Assembly (NCBI GenBank): GCA_947564305.1
Contig: CANOBT010000025.1
Coordinates: forward strand, 1 to 49,714
Length of the DNA: 49,714 bases
From: an uncultured Lachnospiraceae bacterium
Lineage (GTDB): Bacteria; Bacillota_A; Clostridia; Lachnospirales; Lachnospiraceae
Direction: 5' to 3'
Shown: piece after piece, positions 41,148-49,714 of the stretch
How positions within the stretch are numbered: the stretch's first letter is position 1
Layout of the letters: every line of letters starts with the position of its first letter
Program-made: the position numbers and the translations under genes
Notes under the pieces: model-generated
Seen by the model: the letters and a program-made list of their open reading frames with translations, nothing else
Databases searched by the model: none
What the model was told of the DNA's origin: nothing

Positions 41148-41176
41148 ATTATAGCACATAAAAGCTGTTATGTCAG
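41148..41176 (-). promoter_or_regulatory. Strong sigma-A-type promoter of the transglycosylase gene
   Basis: On the minus strand CTGACA (41171-41176), 17 bases, then TATAAT (41148-41153): five of six and six of six matches. It lies 37 bp before the start codon. Read-through could also supply the flgB operon, since no efficient terminator separates them. Confidence 0.75.
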
Positions 41177-41360
41177 TACGCCATTTTTTGTCAATATTGT
41201 CTTTTTGAGCGATTTTGACATATTGGTTTTATTATGACACGTTTTTCCAGTTTTGAAAAGGACTATTTTTATTTTATTTGTTAAGGTTCTGTGAAATCCA
41301 GCCGAAATAATATTGTACAGCAAATATTTATATTTTCTATAATCAGGATGATTGAGATAA

Positions 41361-41428
41361 GATTGCAAAAATATATCTACATTATATTAATACACTTGCA
41401 GATAAAATTGCAAAAGGATATTTACATT
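41361..41428 (+). repeat. Two 23-bp direct repeats upstream of the chemoreceptor gene
   Basis: Copies at 41361-41383 and 41406-41428 share 19 of 23 bases, built on ATTGCAAAA...ATAT-T-TACATT. Starts are 45 bp apart. They lie 70-140 bp before the chemoreceptor start codon in the divergent 389-bp gap, so a regulator could bind there in tandem. The gap is otherwise AT-rich promoter DNA. TTTACA (41421-41426) and TATAAA (41442-41447), 15 bases apart, are possible but poorly spaced promoter boxes. Confidence 0.55.
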
Positions 41429-41500
41429 CTCAGGATTCCGTTATAAAATATAGGAAATGCGTATAAATATAATAAAATTAAGTACATAGGAGGGAGTATC

Positions 41501-43477
41501 GTGTTTAAAAATTTAAGAGTGAGAAGCAAGCTGTTAATCTCATTTGGTATCGTGTTGTTATTTTACATTATAGCCATTATCGCATCTTCTGTCGGTTTGG
41601 GAAGCGTGTTCGGAGGCTTGGAAGATTTTTATAACGCTCCGTTTCCGATGGTAAGGTCTGCACTGGAAGTGCAGTCCTACACTCGTGAGGTTCAGTTAGG
41701 TGTATATCAGGCTGTCACCTCTGATCATTCTCAGCTTCAAAATATTGAGGCGACGATTAACCAAAGCATTGCGGCCCGCGATGCTGCTATGCAGGAATTG
41801 AAGGATACTTATGAAGGAGATGCTTCTCTTCTTCAGGCAGTTGAAAGCGCTGCTCAGGAAGTAGCTGATGTCCGCAATCAAACCATAAAGTATGTAGAAT
41901 CTAATAATACATCAAGTGCCACTTCTATCTTGAACGGTCAATATTTAGAAGCGGCCGAGAAATTTGAAGCAGCTTTGAATGAAGTGATTGACGAGGCTCA
42001 AAGCATTGCTGAAAACTATTATGATTCCGGCGCAAGAATAAAATCTGTTTGTTCTATCATAATGATTGCTCTTGGCGTTGTTACTGTTATTTTAGTGTTA
42101 ATCCTTGTATTTAAGATTGTTGCAGACCTTACAAAGCCAATCGCTGAGATTGAGGATGCCGTAAGAGCCATGGCGAAAGGCGATATGAGTTCCAAAATCG
42201 CCTATAAATCCAAAGATGAGCTTGGTGACCTTGCAGAGAACCTCCGCATTGTTCTTTCCACATTATCATCCTACATCCGCCACATCTGCGAACGTCTCGA
42301 TTCTCTCGCAGAAGGAGATCTGACCGTAGAGATGGATATGGATTATTTAGGTGAATTCGCATCTATCAAGGAATCCGGAACCAAGATTATCCATTCTTTG
42401 AACGACACACTGAGCCAGCTCCATCAGGCATCCGACCAGGTGGCAAATGGCTCCGAGCAGGTATCCAGCGGTGCGCAGGCTCTCAGCCAGGGTGCTACGG
42501 AGCAGGCAAGTTCCGTACAGGAACTGGCTGCTACACTCGGTGAGTTATCCGGACAGGTAAATGCCAATGCAGAGAATTCACGTGATGTAAATCAGCTTAT
42601 CGCCGACACTGCACACGAAATCAATAAGAGCAACGAGAAGATGGAGTCTATGGTACAGGCAATGTCCAACATCAACGAGTGCTCCAGCCAGATTGAGAAA
42701 ATTATTAAAACGATTGAAGATATCGCATTCCAGACCAATATCCTTGCATTGAACGCTGCCGTTGAGGCCGCACGTGCAGGGGAGGCCGGCAAGGGATTTG
42801 CCGTTGTTGCTGACGAAGTAAGAAATCTTGCTTCCAAGAGTCAGGAGGCTGCAAAGAATACTACCGTGCTGATAAACAATTCCCTGACCGCCGTATCAGA
42901 AGGAAGCCAGATTGCCACAGATACACAAAGTTCTCTGCTTGCAGTTGTAGAAAGCTCAGAGAAGATTGCCAGCAATATGGAGAAGATTACAGAATCTACC
43001 AATATGCAGGCAGAAGGTCTTTCCCAGGTTACTCAAGGTATCGACCAGATTTCTTCCGTTATCCAGACAAACTCCGCTACGGCAGAGGAAAGCGCAGCGG
43101 CCAGCGAGGAATTATTCAGCCAGTCCAGTCTGTTGAAGAGTCTGGTAGGACGTTTCCAATTGAAATCCATGGGTTCTTTCGCAAGCCAGCCTGCTGCTCC
43201 GGAACCAACGTCCTCCGGTTATGACAGCAGCTACAGTAATTCCGGTTATGACAGCGGCAGCTTCGACAGCAATTCCAGTTATAGCACCAGCTATGACAGT
43301 ACTTCTGGTTATGACAGCAGCCTTGACAGCAGCTTTAGCAGCGGCTCCACCTCTGGTTATGACAGCAGCTTTGACAGCACTTCAAGCTCTGGCACTCCGG
43401 ATGTAAGCCACAGCAGTTCTGCTTCTCCAAAGAGCGGTTATAGCAACGAAATCATCTATGACAGTGCGAAATATTAA
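41501..43477 (+). CDS. Methyl-accepting chemotaxis protein with Ser/Tyr/Asp tail
   Basis: A 658-aa chemoreceptor starting with GTG after GGAGGG. TM1 lies at about 10-30, a four-helix-bundle-type sensor at about 31-185, TM2 at about 186-208, HAMP to about 265, and the signalling domain to about 555. The tip contains the invariant hairpin [18 protein letters not shown]. Residues 571-658 form an 88-residue tail with four S-G-Y-D-S units among S-F-D-S and S-Y-S-T blocks, ending Y-D-S-A-K-Y. It lacks the N-W-E-T-F-type pentapeptide that tethers adaptation enzymes in enterobacteria. The ligand is unknown. It faces away from the flagellar operon and ends at a strong terminator. Confidence 0.95.
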   Translation: MFKNLRVRSKLLISFGIVLLFYIIAIIASSVGLGSVFGGLEDFYNAPFPMVRSALEVQSYTREVQLGVYQAVTSDHSQLQNIEATINQSIAARDAAMQELKDTYEGDASLLQAVESAAQEVADVRNQTIKYVESNNTSSATSILNGQYLEAAEKFEAALNEVIDEAQSIAENYYDSGARIKSVCSIIMIALGVVTVILVLILVFKIVADLTKPIAEIEDAVRAMAKGDMSSKIAYKSKDELGDLAENLRIVLSTLSSYIRHICERLDSLAEGDLTVEMDMDYLGEFASIKESGTKIIHSLNDTLSQLHQASDQVANGSEQVSSGAQALSQGATEQASSVQELAATLGELSGQVNANAENSRDVNQLIADTAHEINKSNEKMESMVQAMSNINECSSQIEKIIKTIEDIAFQTNILALNAAVEAARAGEAGKGFAVVADEVRNLASKSQEAAKNTTVLINNSLTAVSEGSQIATDTQSSLLAVVESSEKIASNMEKITESTNMQAEGLSQVTQGIDQISSVIQTNSATAEESAAASEELFSQSSLLKSLVGRFQLKSMGSFASQPAAPEPTSSGYDSSYSNSGYDSGSFDSNSSYSTSYDSTSGYDSSLDSSFSSGSTSGYDSSFDSTSSSGTPDVSHSSSASPKSGYSNEIIYDSAKY

Positions 43478-43505
43478 TTAAAGAATCAATGTATTTTAAA
43501 TACAA

Positions 43506-43550
43506 GGGCAGTTCCGGCAGGATTGTATGCCGGAACTGCCCTTATATTAT
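43506..43550 (+). terminator. Terminator between chemoreceptor and glycosyltransferase genes
   Basis: A perfect 14-bp stem GGGCAGTTCCGGCA/TGCCGGAACTGCCC with an 8-base loop begins 29 bp after the chemoreceptor stop and is followed by TTATATTAT. The T tract is interrupted, but the stem is very strong. Its end nearly touches the GGAGG used by the next gene. Confidence 0.75.
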
Positions 43551-43569
43551 GGAGGTTGTAAATCAAAAT

Positions 43570-44646
43570 ATGAAAACAATTGGTTTGGTCATGATTGTAA
43601 AAAACGAAAGCCGGAGCCTGCAGAAGTGCCTGGCGCGGGCAAAAAGCCTTGTAGATGAAATCTATATTACGGACACCGGCTCCACGGACCGTACAATAGA
43701 GATTGCCGAAAAATTCCATGCACATATTTCTCATTTTGAATGGAACGGTGATTTTGCAGCAGCACGTAATTTTGCTCTTGCGCAGTCCCCGTGCGACTGG
43801 AACCTGGTCCTGGATGCCGATGAATATCTGTTGTCCGGAAAGAAAAAAGATCTGCAGAGATTTGCGGAGAGAGGAAGCTGTGTCGGCGCAATCCAAAGAC
43901 ATGACAGTTACCGGGAGGCAAATGGAGAAATCAGCAAAAGCCATACTTATGTCACCCGTCTGATTCCAAAAGGAACCTTATACGAAGGCCGGGTACATGA
44001 ACAAGTCATCAGCAGCCTCCCTATTGCCCCGCTTCCGCTGATTTTCGAACATGACGGATATCTGCAGGATGGCAAGGGAGAGCGCAATCTGCAGATTCTT
44101 TTGCAGGAACTGTCAGAAACCCCTGACGACCCTTATGTACTGTACCAGGTATCACGCACGCTCTGGCTCATGAAAGATTTTGAACGGGCGGACGGATATT
44201 TTGAAAAGTTTTACGCCCTGGTACCCGAAACAGGTACAGGCTACCGCACGGGCGGAGTCATTTCCTATATATACAATCTGCTGGAAGCAAAGAAATATGA
44301 AAAGGGATTTGAAATCATAGAGAATGAAAGAGAACGGCTGGCTCCATATGCGGATTATCATTTCGCATGCGGCACTTTTTATACGCAGGCTATTTTTTCG
44401 GATGTACAGCGGTATGTGAACTATCTTCCGCTGATTGAGCAGTCCTACCTGCGCTGTCTGGAGATTGGCGAAGTGCCTGAACATGAAGGCGTGCTTGGGA
44501 ATGGTTCTTTTAAGGCAGCGTACAATCTGGGGGTGTGGTTTGAAGTAAATGGAGATTCCAAGAAAGCATTGAGCTATTACCGGATGGCACAGGCGAAAGG
44601 GTATCAGCCTGCGAAGGAGAGGATTAAGGCTGTGATGGGGAGGTGA
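43570..44646 (+). CDS. GT-A glycosyltransferase with TPR-like tail (SunS-like)
   Basis: A 358-aa protein. The ATG at 43570 gives the family start K-T-I-G-L-V-M-I-V-K-N-E-S; frames further up run into the terminator hairpin. GGAGG lies 14 bases before it, a wide spacing. The GT-A catalytic domain (about 1-215) has I-T-D-T-G-S-T-D and the metal-binding D82-A-D84 motif. The rest is helical and TPR-like, with pairs such as A-Y-N-L-G-V-W-F. Such TPR-bearing family-2 enzymes in clostridia glycosylate peptides or flagellin. The acceptor here is unknown; closeness to flagellar genes favours flagellin (inference). Confidence 0.85.
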   Translation: MKTIGLVMIVKNESRSLQKCLARAKSLVDEIYITDTGSTDRTIEIAEKFHAHISHFEWNGDFAAARNFALAQSPCDWNLVLDADEYLLSGKKKDLQRFAERGSCVGAIQRHDSYREANGEISKSHTYVTRLIPKGTLYEGRVHEQVISSLPIAPLPLIFEHDGYLQDGKGERNLQILLQELSETPDDPYVLYQVSRTLWLMKDFERADGYFEKFYALVPETGTGYRTGGVISYIYNLLEAKKYEKGFEIIENERERLAPYADYHFACGTFYTQAIFSDVQRYVNYLPLIEQSYLRCLEIGEVPEHEGVLGNGSFKAAYNLGVWFEVNGDSKKALSYYRMAQAKGYQPAKERIKAVMGR

Positions 44647-44670
44647 GGGCAGCACTAGGTATATGATAAG

Positions 44671-44722
44671 CGGGTGTATAAAATAAGCTTTCATGATTTA
44701 CGCAGCTTATTTTATACACCCG
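44671..44722. terminator. 19-bp perfect inverted repeat between convergent genes
   Basis: The arms 44671-44689 and 44704-44722 (CGGGTGTATAAAATAAGCT and its complement) pair without mismatch around a 14-base loop. It lies 24 bp after the glycosyltransferase stop and 135 bp beyond the end of the opposing methyltransferase gene. It could serve as a bidirectional terminator, though no real T run follows on either side. The remainder of the gap is AT rich without a gene. Confidence 0.6.
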
Positions 44723-44857
44723 TCGATTCTTTTCTACACCACAGCTTCTATAATCCTTTTATCCCCAACCAGCCTTTCAAACACACCTGTTTCTTTTTTC
44801 TTGTTAAAATTGAAACTCAGCGGAGTACAATCTATATATTGGAGGGATTTTGACGTC

Positions 44858-45838
44858 TTACTCCCCTATATTCTGCAGCAATTCATTTCTATAATACTCT
44901 TCGAGTTCTTTTCCTATATTCAACATATAATCAAGTACGATTCTTTTCAGCTGAAGCAGCCCTGCCTTTCTGTCTATATCATACTGCTGCACTGCCATAT
45001 CCACACACGCATCTATCTGATGTATAAGAGGTCTGACCTCCTCCGGACGCCGCCCGTTTTTTACAACCTGGCGCAGCTTTGCAAAAAGCCCGGAGACCTC
45101 TGTCTCCAATTCCGGCAGGCTTTTCTCTTTCCAGGAGGACTCCGGCTTCGTTACTTCCAGAATCATTTCCTGATATAAAATCGGATATTCCTCATGTTCA
45201 GGAAAGATTAATTTAAAACAGCTCTCCAGAAGAGGCGCATCTTTTACATAACACAGCAAAACTCCATTTTTCTTCACCAGACGCTCTGCTTCCCGAATCG
45301 TTTCATATGGCTTGTCAAACCTTTCCGTCCCATTCAACACCACAAAATCAAACTTTCCGGTTTCCAACTGTGTATCCTCATAGTCTGACACAAGAAATGA
45401 TAAATCCGGCGGCTCCTCCACCATGGAAATTTTGTCAAGCCAATGATTTTCGCTGTCGTTTCCAATTACATTGCTGACACAGCAAAGCTTCGACTCCGCA
45501 TTCATCTTTCCCATTAAAACAGCCAGATGATAACTTAAAATTCCGCTTGAAGCGCCGATTTCCAACACCTTAAGCGGGGCTGAAGTACGAACCAGATAAG
45601 AAACGGCCAGAATATCTGTCAAATAGTATGGAAACACATCTTCTCTTCCGTCACTTATCCTCTTATGGCTGTCTTTCAAATCGGTCAGCAGACTATATAG
45701 TCCTGTTTTTCCGTCCGGAAGCATCTGCATAGGATATCTGGATTTGTTTGTCATGAAGAGGTTCAAATCCAATAATTCTTTCTGTTGAACTCCATGCTCA
45801 AACATAAAAATATCGTCTTCATACTTAATTGATGCCAT
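44858..45838 (-). CDS. Class I SAM-dependent methyltransferase
   Basis: A 326-aa protein; the ATG at 45838 follows GGGGAGGG and overlaps the upstream glycosyltransferase end by 14 bases. The SAM-binding motif I appears as V-L-E-I-G-A-S-S-G-I-L-S near residue 93, and F-D-F-V-V-L-N-G-T-E near 165 is the motif-II strand. The C-terminal 100 residues are helical and charged, of no known type. The substrate is not evident. As the last gene of a glycosyltransferase operon it may methylate a sugar or the glycosylated protein (inference). Confidence 0.8.
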   Translation of the reverse strand: MASIKYEDDIFMFEHGVQQKELLDLNLFMTNKSRYPMQMLPDGKTGLYSLLTDLKDSHKRISDGREDVFPYYLTDILAVSYLVRTSAPLKVLEIGASSGILSYHLAVLMGKMNAESKLCCVSNVIGNDSENHWLDKISMVEEPPDLSFLVSDYEDTQLETGKFDFVVLNGTERFDKPYETIREAERLVKKNGVLLCYVKDAPLLESCFKLIFPEHEEYPILYQEMILEVTKPESSWKEKSLPELETEVSGLFAKLRQVVKNGRRPEEVRPLIHQIDACVDMAVQQYDIDRKAGLLQLKRIVLDYMLNIGKELEEYYRNELLQNIGE

Positions 45839-47561
45839 ATAATCCCTCCCCAAAAAGCAGTTCATTTACCCTGGCCGTAATATTTTCCATATCATAATGT
45901 CTCAGGCTGTATTGGTATGCTCTGCCGCAAAGCTGTTTCAGATTTTTATCCGTGCACAGCCGGTACAGAATCTCTGCAAATCCGTCTATATCCATTTTTT
46001 CCGCCGACAATCCGCAGCGACCGCAGTCCGTTGCATCCTCATAAGCGTCAAATCTCGTGACCGCAGTGGCGCATCCGGCATGCAGGGCCTCTGATATGAC
46101 ATTTGGAGCGCCCTCCAGATTTGAAGGCAACGCAAAAATCCTAGCCTCCTGGTATTCCTCAAAAAGCTTGTCTCTGTCTGTGAGCGCACCGATGAACAAG
46201 ACTCGTTCCGACAGATAAGGGAAACGTTCAAAATACTCCTTTATATATGGCTGGAATGAACCTTCCACTCCTCCCACCAGACGCAGTTCCCACTCCGGGA
46301 CTTTATCGGCGATTTGTGCAAATGCCTCCAGCAGAACTTCTGTCGCCTTCTGCCAGGTCCCCAGCCTTCCCACGGTAAGTATTCGGTTTTTCTTATTTTC
46401 AAAAACCGGTTCTTTTTGATGATGCGAAAAATCATACCAACCATTGGGGATATATTCAATTTTCCACGGCCATTTTTCATTCAAAAACTTCTGCATAGAC
46501 ATGCAGGAGGTCGCAATCACATCACAGGAATCCAGAAACTTCATGAAATCAGGAGCATCCCATTTTATCCTGTCCATCCAACTGCTGTTGGCATCCAGTC
46601 CCACATAAATCCGTCCGTCAGGATTCGTCTTCTTATAAGCTTCCACAACCGGAAAATTTGAAGGATAGCAGCCCCGTATCAGCAGCGCATCTATTTCTCT
46701 GGCGTTATCAACAATATATTGTATCTTATCAGAATCTCCTCCTCCTGGCAAAAATTCCATCTCTACGCCCTTTGTGTATTGTTCATGATAGGGGTACGGT
46801 CCTTCGTTCACGCCAACCATGGATACTCTGTAGTTGTAATTTTTATACAAGATATAGGGAATCAAACCACAGTCTTTGATCAGTTCAACATTCGTCCACC
46901 CCCGCTCATAGGGCGCCATGGCAACAATCCTTTTCTGTCTTTCGGGATGCTTCTGTCCCATCTCTTTTCGCCGGAACGGAACCGCATACAGGAAGCTCTT
47001 CAGATTCTGTTCTTCACCGTCATGACGTATGTAAAACCGATAATCAGGATTTATAATATCAATCAGCCTGGGTATCCGCCATATGTCGCAGATTGCATGG
47101 GAAATACATATTTTCAACTTAATTCCATTATTTTTAATATCATTCTTTACGTCAATGACTTCTGAAATCCCAGGAAGCTCATTTTCCTCACAGGCGGCAA
47201 ATGTCCCGTCAAACTGCCCCGACTGACTGTAATCATATGCACTTTGCAAAAACTGCCTGTCTGGAACCAACCTGTACTGCATGACTCTTATGAATACTTT
47301 TTGTGAAGTCTCATCTGCCAGTTTTTCATACAGCCAATCATAATAATCTATATTCCGAAGTAACTCCTCCAACATAAAATAATATATATCGTCAGTGCTG
47401 TTATCTGGATTGCCCCCCATCGGCCATTGTTCCAGAATTTCCGGAGCTATACTTATCATTTCCGATACAATCGACACAATGCCCTGATGGGTGCTGCTCC
47501 TCAGGATTGTTGATATCCCCTGATAACTTTGAAATAATCTGATAAATTCATCTTTATCCAT
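45825..47561 (-). CDS. Glycosyltransferase family 1/4 (GT-B) with long N-terminus
   Basis: A 578-aa protein. The C-terminal GT-B nucleotide-sugar-binding half (about 390-570) has I-L-T-V-G-R-L-G-T-W-Q-K, R-L-V-G-G-V-E-G, and the E-x7-E motif E-G-A-P-N-V-I-S-E. A central part (about 150-380) is the acceptor domain. The first 140 residues form a helical extension not usual for the family. No membrane helix, so cytoplasmic. It lies 84 bp behind the large GT-A enzyme and overlaps the methyltransferase gene, so the three are one operon. The sugar and acceptor are unknown. Confidence 0.87.
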   Translation of the reverse strand: MDKDEFIRLFQSYQGISTILRSSTHQGIVSIVSEMISIAPEILEQWPMGGNPDNSTDDIYYFMLEELLRNIDYYDWLYEKLADETSQKVFIRVMQYRLVPDRQFLQSAYDYSQSGQFDGTFAACEENELPGISEVIDVKNDIKNNGIKLKICISHAICDIWRIPRLIDIINPDYRFYIRHDGEEQNLKSFLYAVPFRRKEMGQKHPERQKRIVAMAPYERGWTNVELIKDCGLIPYILYKNYNYRVSMVGVNEGPYPYHEQYTKGVEMEFLPGGGDSDKIQYIVDNAREIDALLIRGCYPSNFPVVEAYKKTNPDGRIYVGLDANSSWMDRIKWDAPDFMKFLDSCDVIATSCMSMQKFLNEKWPWKIEYIPNGWYDFSHHQKEPVFENKKNRILTVGRLGTWQKATEVLLEAFAQIADKVPEWELRLVGGVEGSFQPYIKEYFERFPYLSERVLFIGALTDRDKLFEEYQEARIFALPSNLEGAPNVISEALHAGCATAVTRFDAYEDATDCGRCGLSAEKMDIDGFAEILYRLCTDKNLKQLCGRAYQYSLRHYDMENITARVNELLFGEGLYGIN

Positions 47562-47645
47562 TTTATCCTCCGCTTTCCCACAGAAAGCTCAATGCCCTCC
47601 CTGCCAATCATCATTACTTTATAAATGCAACTCATTTCAGGGTAT

Positions 47646-49676
47646 CTATTTTCCTTCCCTCAAAATCATCTGCTTCATCCGCAGCACTTCCAAGTCATCC
47701 GGCAGAAGAGTCACAAGCCGTCCTGTTACACCGTAAGCATCCTGCCACTGCTGCTTGTCCATCAATCCCGTGAGCACCTGCTTTACCTGCCCGCCAAGGA
47801 GCTCGAATTCCTTCGAGATTGTCTGAGGCGGCTTTTCCATCTCTTCCGTCAGATAACGGGTTAACTGCCCGACTACGATTGCCATTTCAGGCAGGATATG
47901 GAACGCTTCTTTCAAAGGAGATATACAGTCTGCAAACCTGCCGCATTCGATGAAGCTTAGAACCTTATCTATCAGAAGAGCAAAGCGATATTGAGGCGGT
48001 AATATGTAGGTCTCCGGTCCGGATAAGACCTCATCCCTGTATATCTTTTTCGCAGCAGAAATCAAGCTGCCGCAGTAGCGCTGCAAAAGCCTTATTAACT
48101 CTGAATGCTCCAGAAGTCCCTGTGAGAGCTGGTTTTCCAAAAAATATTGTTCGAGTCTGGAGGCAAAGAGCGGATAGTTTTTGAGCAGCGGGCTGATATC
48201 TTCATAAAACGAATCCATGTCCGCAGCAGGGATATGTCCCGCCAACATCCGGGCACAGCTGTCCCACGCTGCCGTTGTCATTTTCTCCATCAAAGGATCC
48301 ATCAAAAACCGGCTGCGCACAGCCATTTCCACTGCCTGGCATAAAAGCTGGTCCGGACAGCTGCGGACACAAAGCGCCCAGAAACGTTCAGCTTCCTGCT
48401 TCTGGTTATGCTTTTCAGCATAAAGCGCCTTCTGGAAACTAACATAGGCGTTTTCGGTTTTCAAAGCGGAGTATCCTTCCAGTATCACATCACTCTGTTC
48501 TTTATATGCAGCCTTCCAATTCTCCAGATTTGAATAAAAAACGGAAATGCCTGCCGTATCATCCCACGGAATCCAGCTAAGGATTGTTTTGAGCAGAGAG
48601 CGGTCATTCACCTCTGAAGCAAAAACCAGTCCATTTACATACGTTGCTGCTGCGCGCCCCTCCGCTGCAGAAAACGTGATGTCACCGCCTTTTTGACGTA
48701 TGGCCTTTTCCTGATGTTTTTGAAGATAGAGCATCTTCTCGTGGAATAACCGTACATATTTTAATCCTTTTCGATATTCCTTCAGATCACAGCAGAGACC
48801 GGCCAGGGTAGATGCAATATGAGCAGCGGGCAGTTCCAGTACACGCGGCGATCTCAAAAGCTGCTCGCCCCTTTCCAGAGCCTTCCTGTAGTTTCCGGTA
48901 AAGGAGATCATGATAGGGCAGTGCGCCTGCATCCAAATCTCCGGAGCATAGATGATAGTCCGTCTGGCTGCAAGCTTTAATCCTCTTTCACAGTACTCGA
49001 TAGCCGTATCATATTCCCCGCGGTTCCTGTATTCCTGCGCAAGCTGCATGCAGCAGTGGAAAGAATCCGATTCGTCCCCTTCTTCCAGCCTTTTCAAAAG
49101 CAGCGGGATATTCCTGTCTGTTTTTGCTGATGCCTTGGAACTGCCTGCGGAATTTCCAACATAACCAAAATGATGGACAAAACACGGGAGGTCTCTCTGC
49201 GGCTCCGGGAACGGGTCCAGATATTCATGTATCGGAAGCACAAAACGTGTCTCCTCTGTCAGACGGCACATACGGCCGATCGGAGAATCATAGTAGCTCT
49301 GTCCTTCCCAGTCCGTATAATTGCGCTGTATATAGTAAGCGGTTTTATATTTTTTATATTCGCCGCTCTTAAAAAAGCGGATGAGTTCCTCGGTATTTTC
49401 AAACCATTCATCATCATCAATGTAGAGGAACCATTCCCCTTTTGCCCGCTCCAGGCCTGCGTTCCGCGCTTTCGCGAAATCATCGCACCAGGTGAAAGGG
49501 ATGACCATGGCTGCATACTGTTGTATCAATTCCAGGCTCTCACTGCTTTTCCCGGTGTAGACAGCAATCAGTTCGCTGTCCAGTTCCCGCAGGAGAGGCT
49601 TTAAAGAGTTCAGGCATCTCCCCAGTGTTTCCATCCGGTCGGATACAAGCATGGAGATTGTAAGCTGAATGTTCAT
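47646..49676 (-). CDS. GT-A glycosyltransferase with long helical-repeat region
   Basis: A 676-aa protein; AAAGGAG precedes the ATG. The N-terminal GT-A domain (about 1-200) has the metal-binding D87-D88-D89 in Y-I-D-D-D-E-W and W-C-D-D-F-A-K-A-R-N. The remaining 470 residues are helical repeats of TPR type (for example L-A-Q-E-Y-R-N-R-G-E-Y-D-T-A-I-E-Y-C near 215), which usually bind the protein acceptor. This resembles the smaller enzyme at 43.6-44.6 kb but with a much longer repeat part. It opens the leftward sugar-transfer operon. Likely role: glycosylation of a surface protein such as flagellin (inference). Confidence 0.87.
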   Translation of the reverse strand: MNIQLTISMLVSDRMETLGRCLNSLKPLLRELDSELIAVYTGKSSESLELIQQYAAMVIPFTWCDDFAKARNAGLERAKGEWFLYIDDDEWFENTEELIRFFKSGEYKKYKTAYYIQRNYTDWEGQSYYDSPIGRMCRLTEETRFVLPIHEYLDPFPEPQRDLPCFVHHFGYVGNSAGSSKASAKTDRNIPLLLKRLEEGDESDSFHCCMQLAQEYRNRGEYDTAIEYCERGLKLAARRTIIYAPEIWMQAHCPIMISFTGNYRKALERGEQLLRSPRVLELPAAHIASTLAGLCCDLKEYRKGLKYVRLFHEKMLYLQKHQEKAIRQKGGDITFSAAEGRAAATYVNGLVFASEVNDRSLLKTILSWIPWDDTAGISVFYSNLENWKAAYKEQSDVILEGYSALKTENAYVSFQKALYAEKHNQKQEAERFWALCVRSCPDQLLCQAVEMAVRSRFLMDPLMEKMTTAAWDSCARMLAGHIPAADMDSFYEDISPLLKNYPLFASRLEQYFLENQLSQGLLEHSELIRLLQRYCGSLISAAKKIYRDEVLSGPETYILPPQYRFALLIDKVLSFIECGRFADCISPLKEAFHILPEMAIVVGQLTRYLTEEMEKPPQTISKEFELLGGQVKQVLTGLMDKQQWQDAYGVTGRLVTLLPDDLEVLRMKQMILREGK

Positions 49677-49714
49677 AATCGGGACTCCTTTTCTATATGA
49701 TAGCCATTTGGAAG

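Overview
The window reads as chromosome of a motile Gram-positive anaerobe of the class Clostridia, most likely family Lachnospiraceae. This rests on the FliY-type switch protein, the CheC/CheD/CheV chemotaxis set without a CheZ, the FlbD and TIGR02530-type flagellar operon proteins, strong GGAGG ribosome binding sites and moderate GC content. The species cannot be named from the sequence alone.

Right end (about 43.5-49.7 kb): three sugar-transfer genes and a methyltransferase. Two glycosyltransferase genes and the methyltransferase form a leftward operon; one more GT-A glycosyltransferase faces them. Their place beside the flagellar genes suggests flagellin or surface-glycan modification (inference). 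Next come a rightward chemoreceptor with an unusual Ser/Tyr/Asp/Gly tail (41.5-43.5 kb) and a leftward lytic transglycosylase without a signal peptide.

Centre (about 15.1-39.9 kb): an almost uninterrupted leftward flagellar gene cluster, flgB-fliE-fliF-fliG-fliH-fliI-fliJ-fliK-flgD-(TIGR02530)-flgE-flbD-motA-motB-fliM-cheY-flgC-fliY-fliO-fliP-fliQ-fliR-flhB-flhA-fliA-flgF-flgG-cheC-cheD, followed after a gap by cheV. It encodes rod, hook, MS ring, switch, export gate, export ATPase, stator, sigma-28 and CheY-phosphatase functions. Departures from the usual clostridial order: flgC is not between flgB and fliE but lies behind cheY with its own likely promoter; fliL, flhF and flhG are absent; and FliY carries three copies of a CheY-docking-like motif in its linker.

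Left of the flagellar genes (5.5-14 kb): a signalling block with a degenerate EAL-HDOD protein, a SprA-related putative metallopeptidase with tandem repeats, and a four-gene phosphorelay. The relay has a hybrid histidine kinase with two receivers, a free HPt protein, and two REC-HD-GYP outputs, one apparently active and one with damaged metal-site motifs. It probably links an extracellular cue to c-di-GMP turnover (inference). Then follow a membrane-anchored HtrA-like protein that has lost its whole catalytic triad, a YhaM-type exonuclease and an RlmD-type rRNA methyltransferase.

Far left (1-1.4 kb): an AT-rich accessory patch just downstream of rlmD. It holds a two-domain membrane protein gene, a nonsense-mutated 5' remnant of a RhuM-family gene, and at the window edge a second fragment resembling an RlmD 3' end. 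This looks like debris of a mobile element inserted at the 3' end of the methyltransferase gene. No tRNA, rRNA, CRISPR array or intact transposase was seen.
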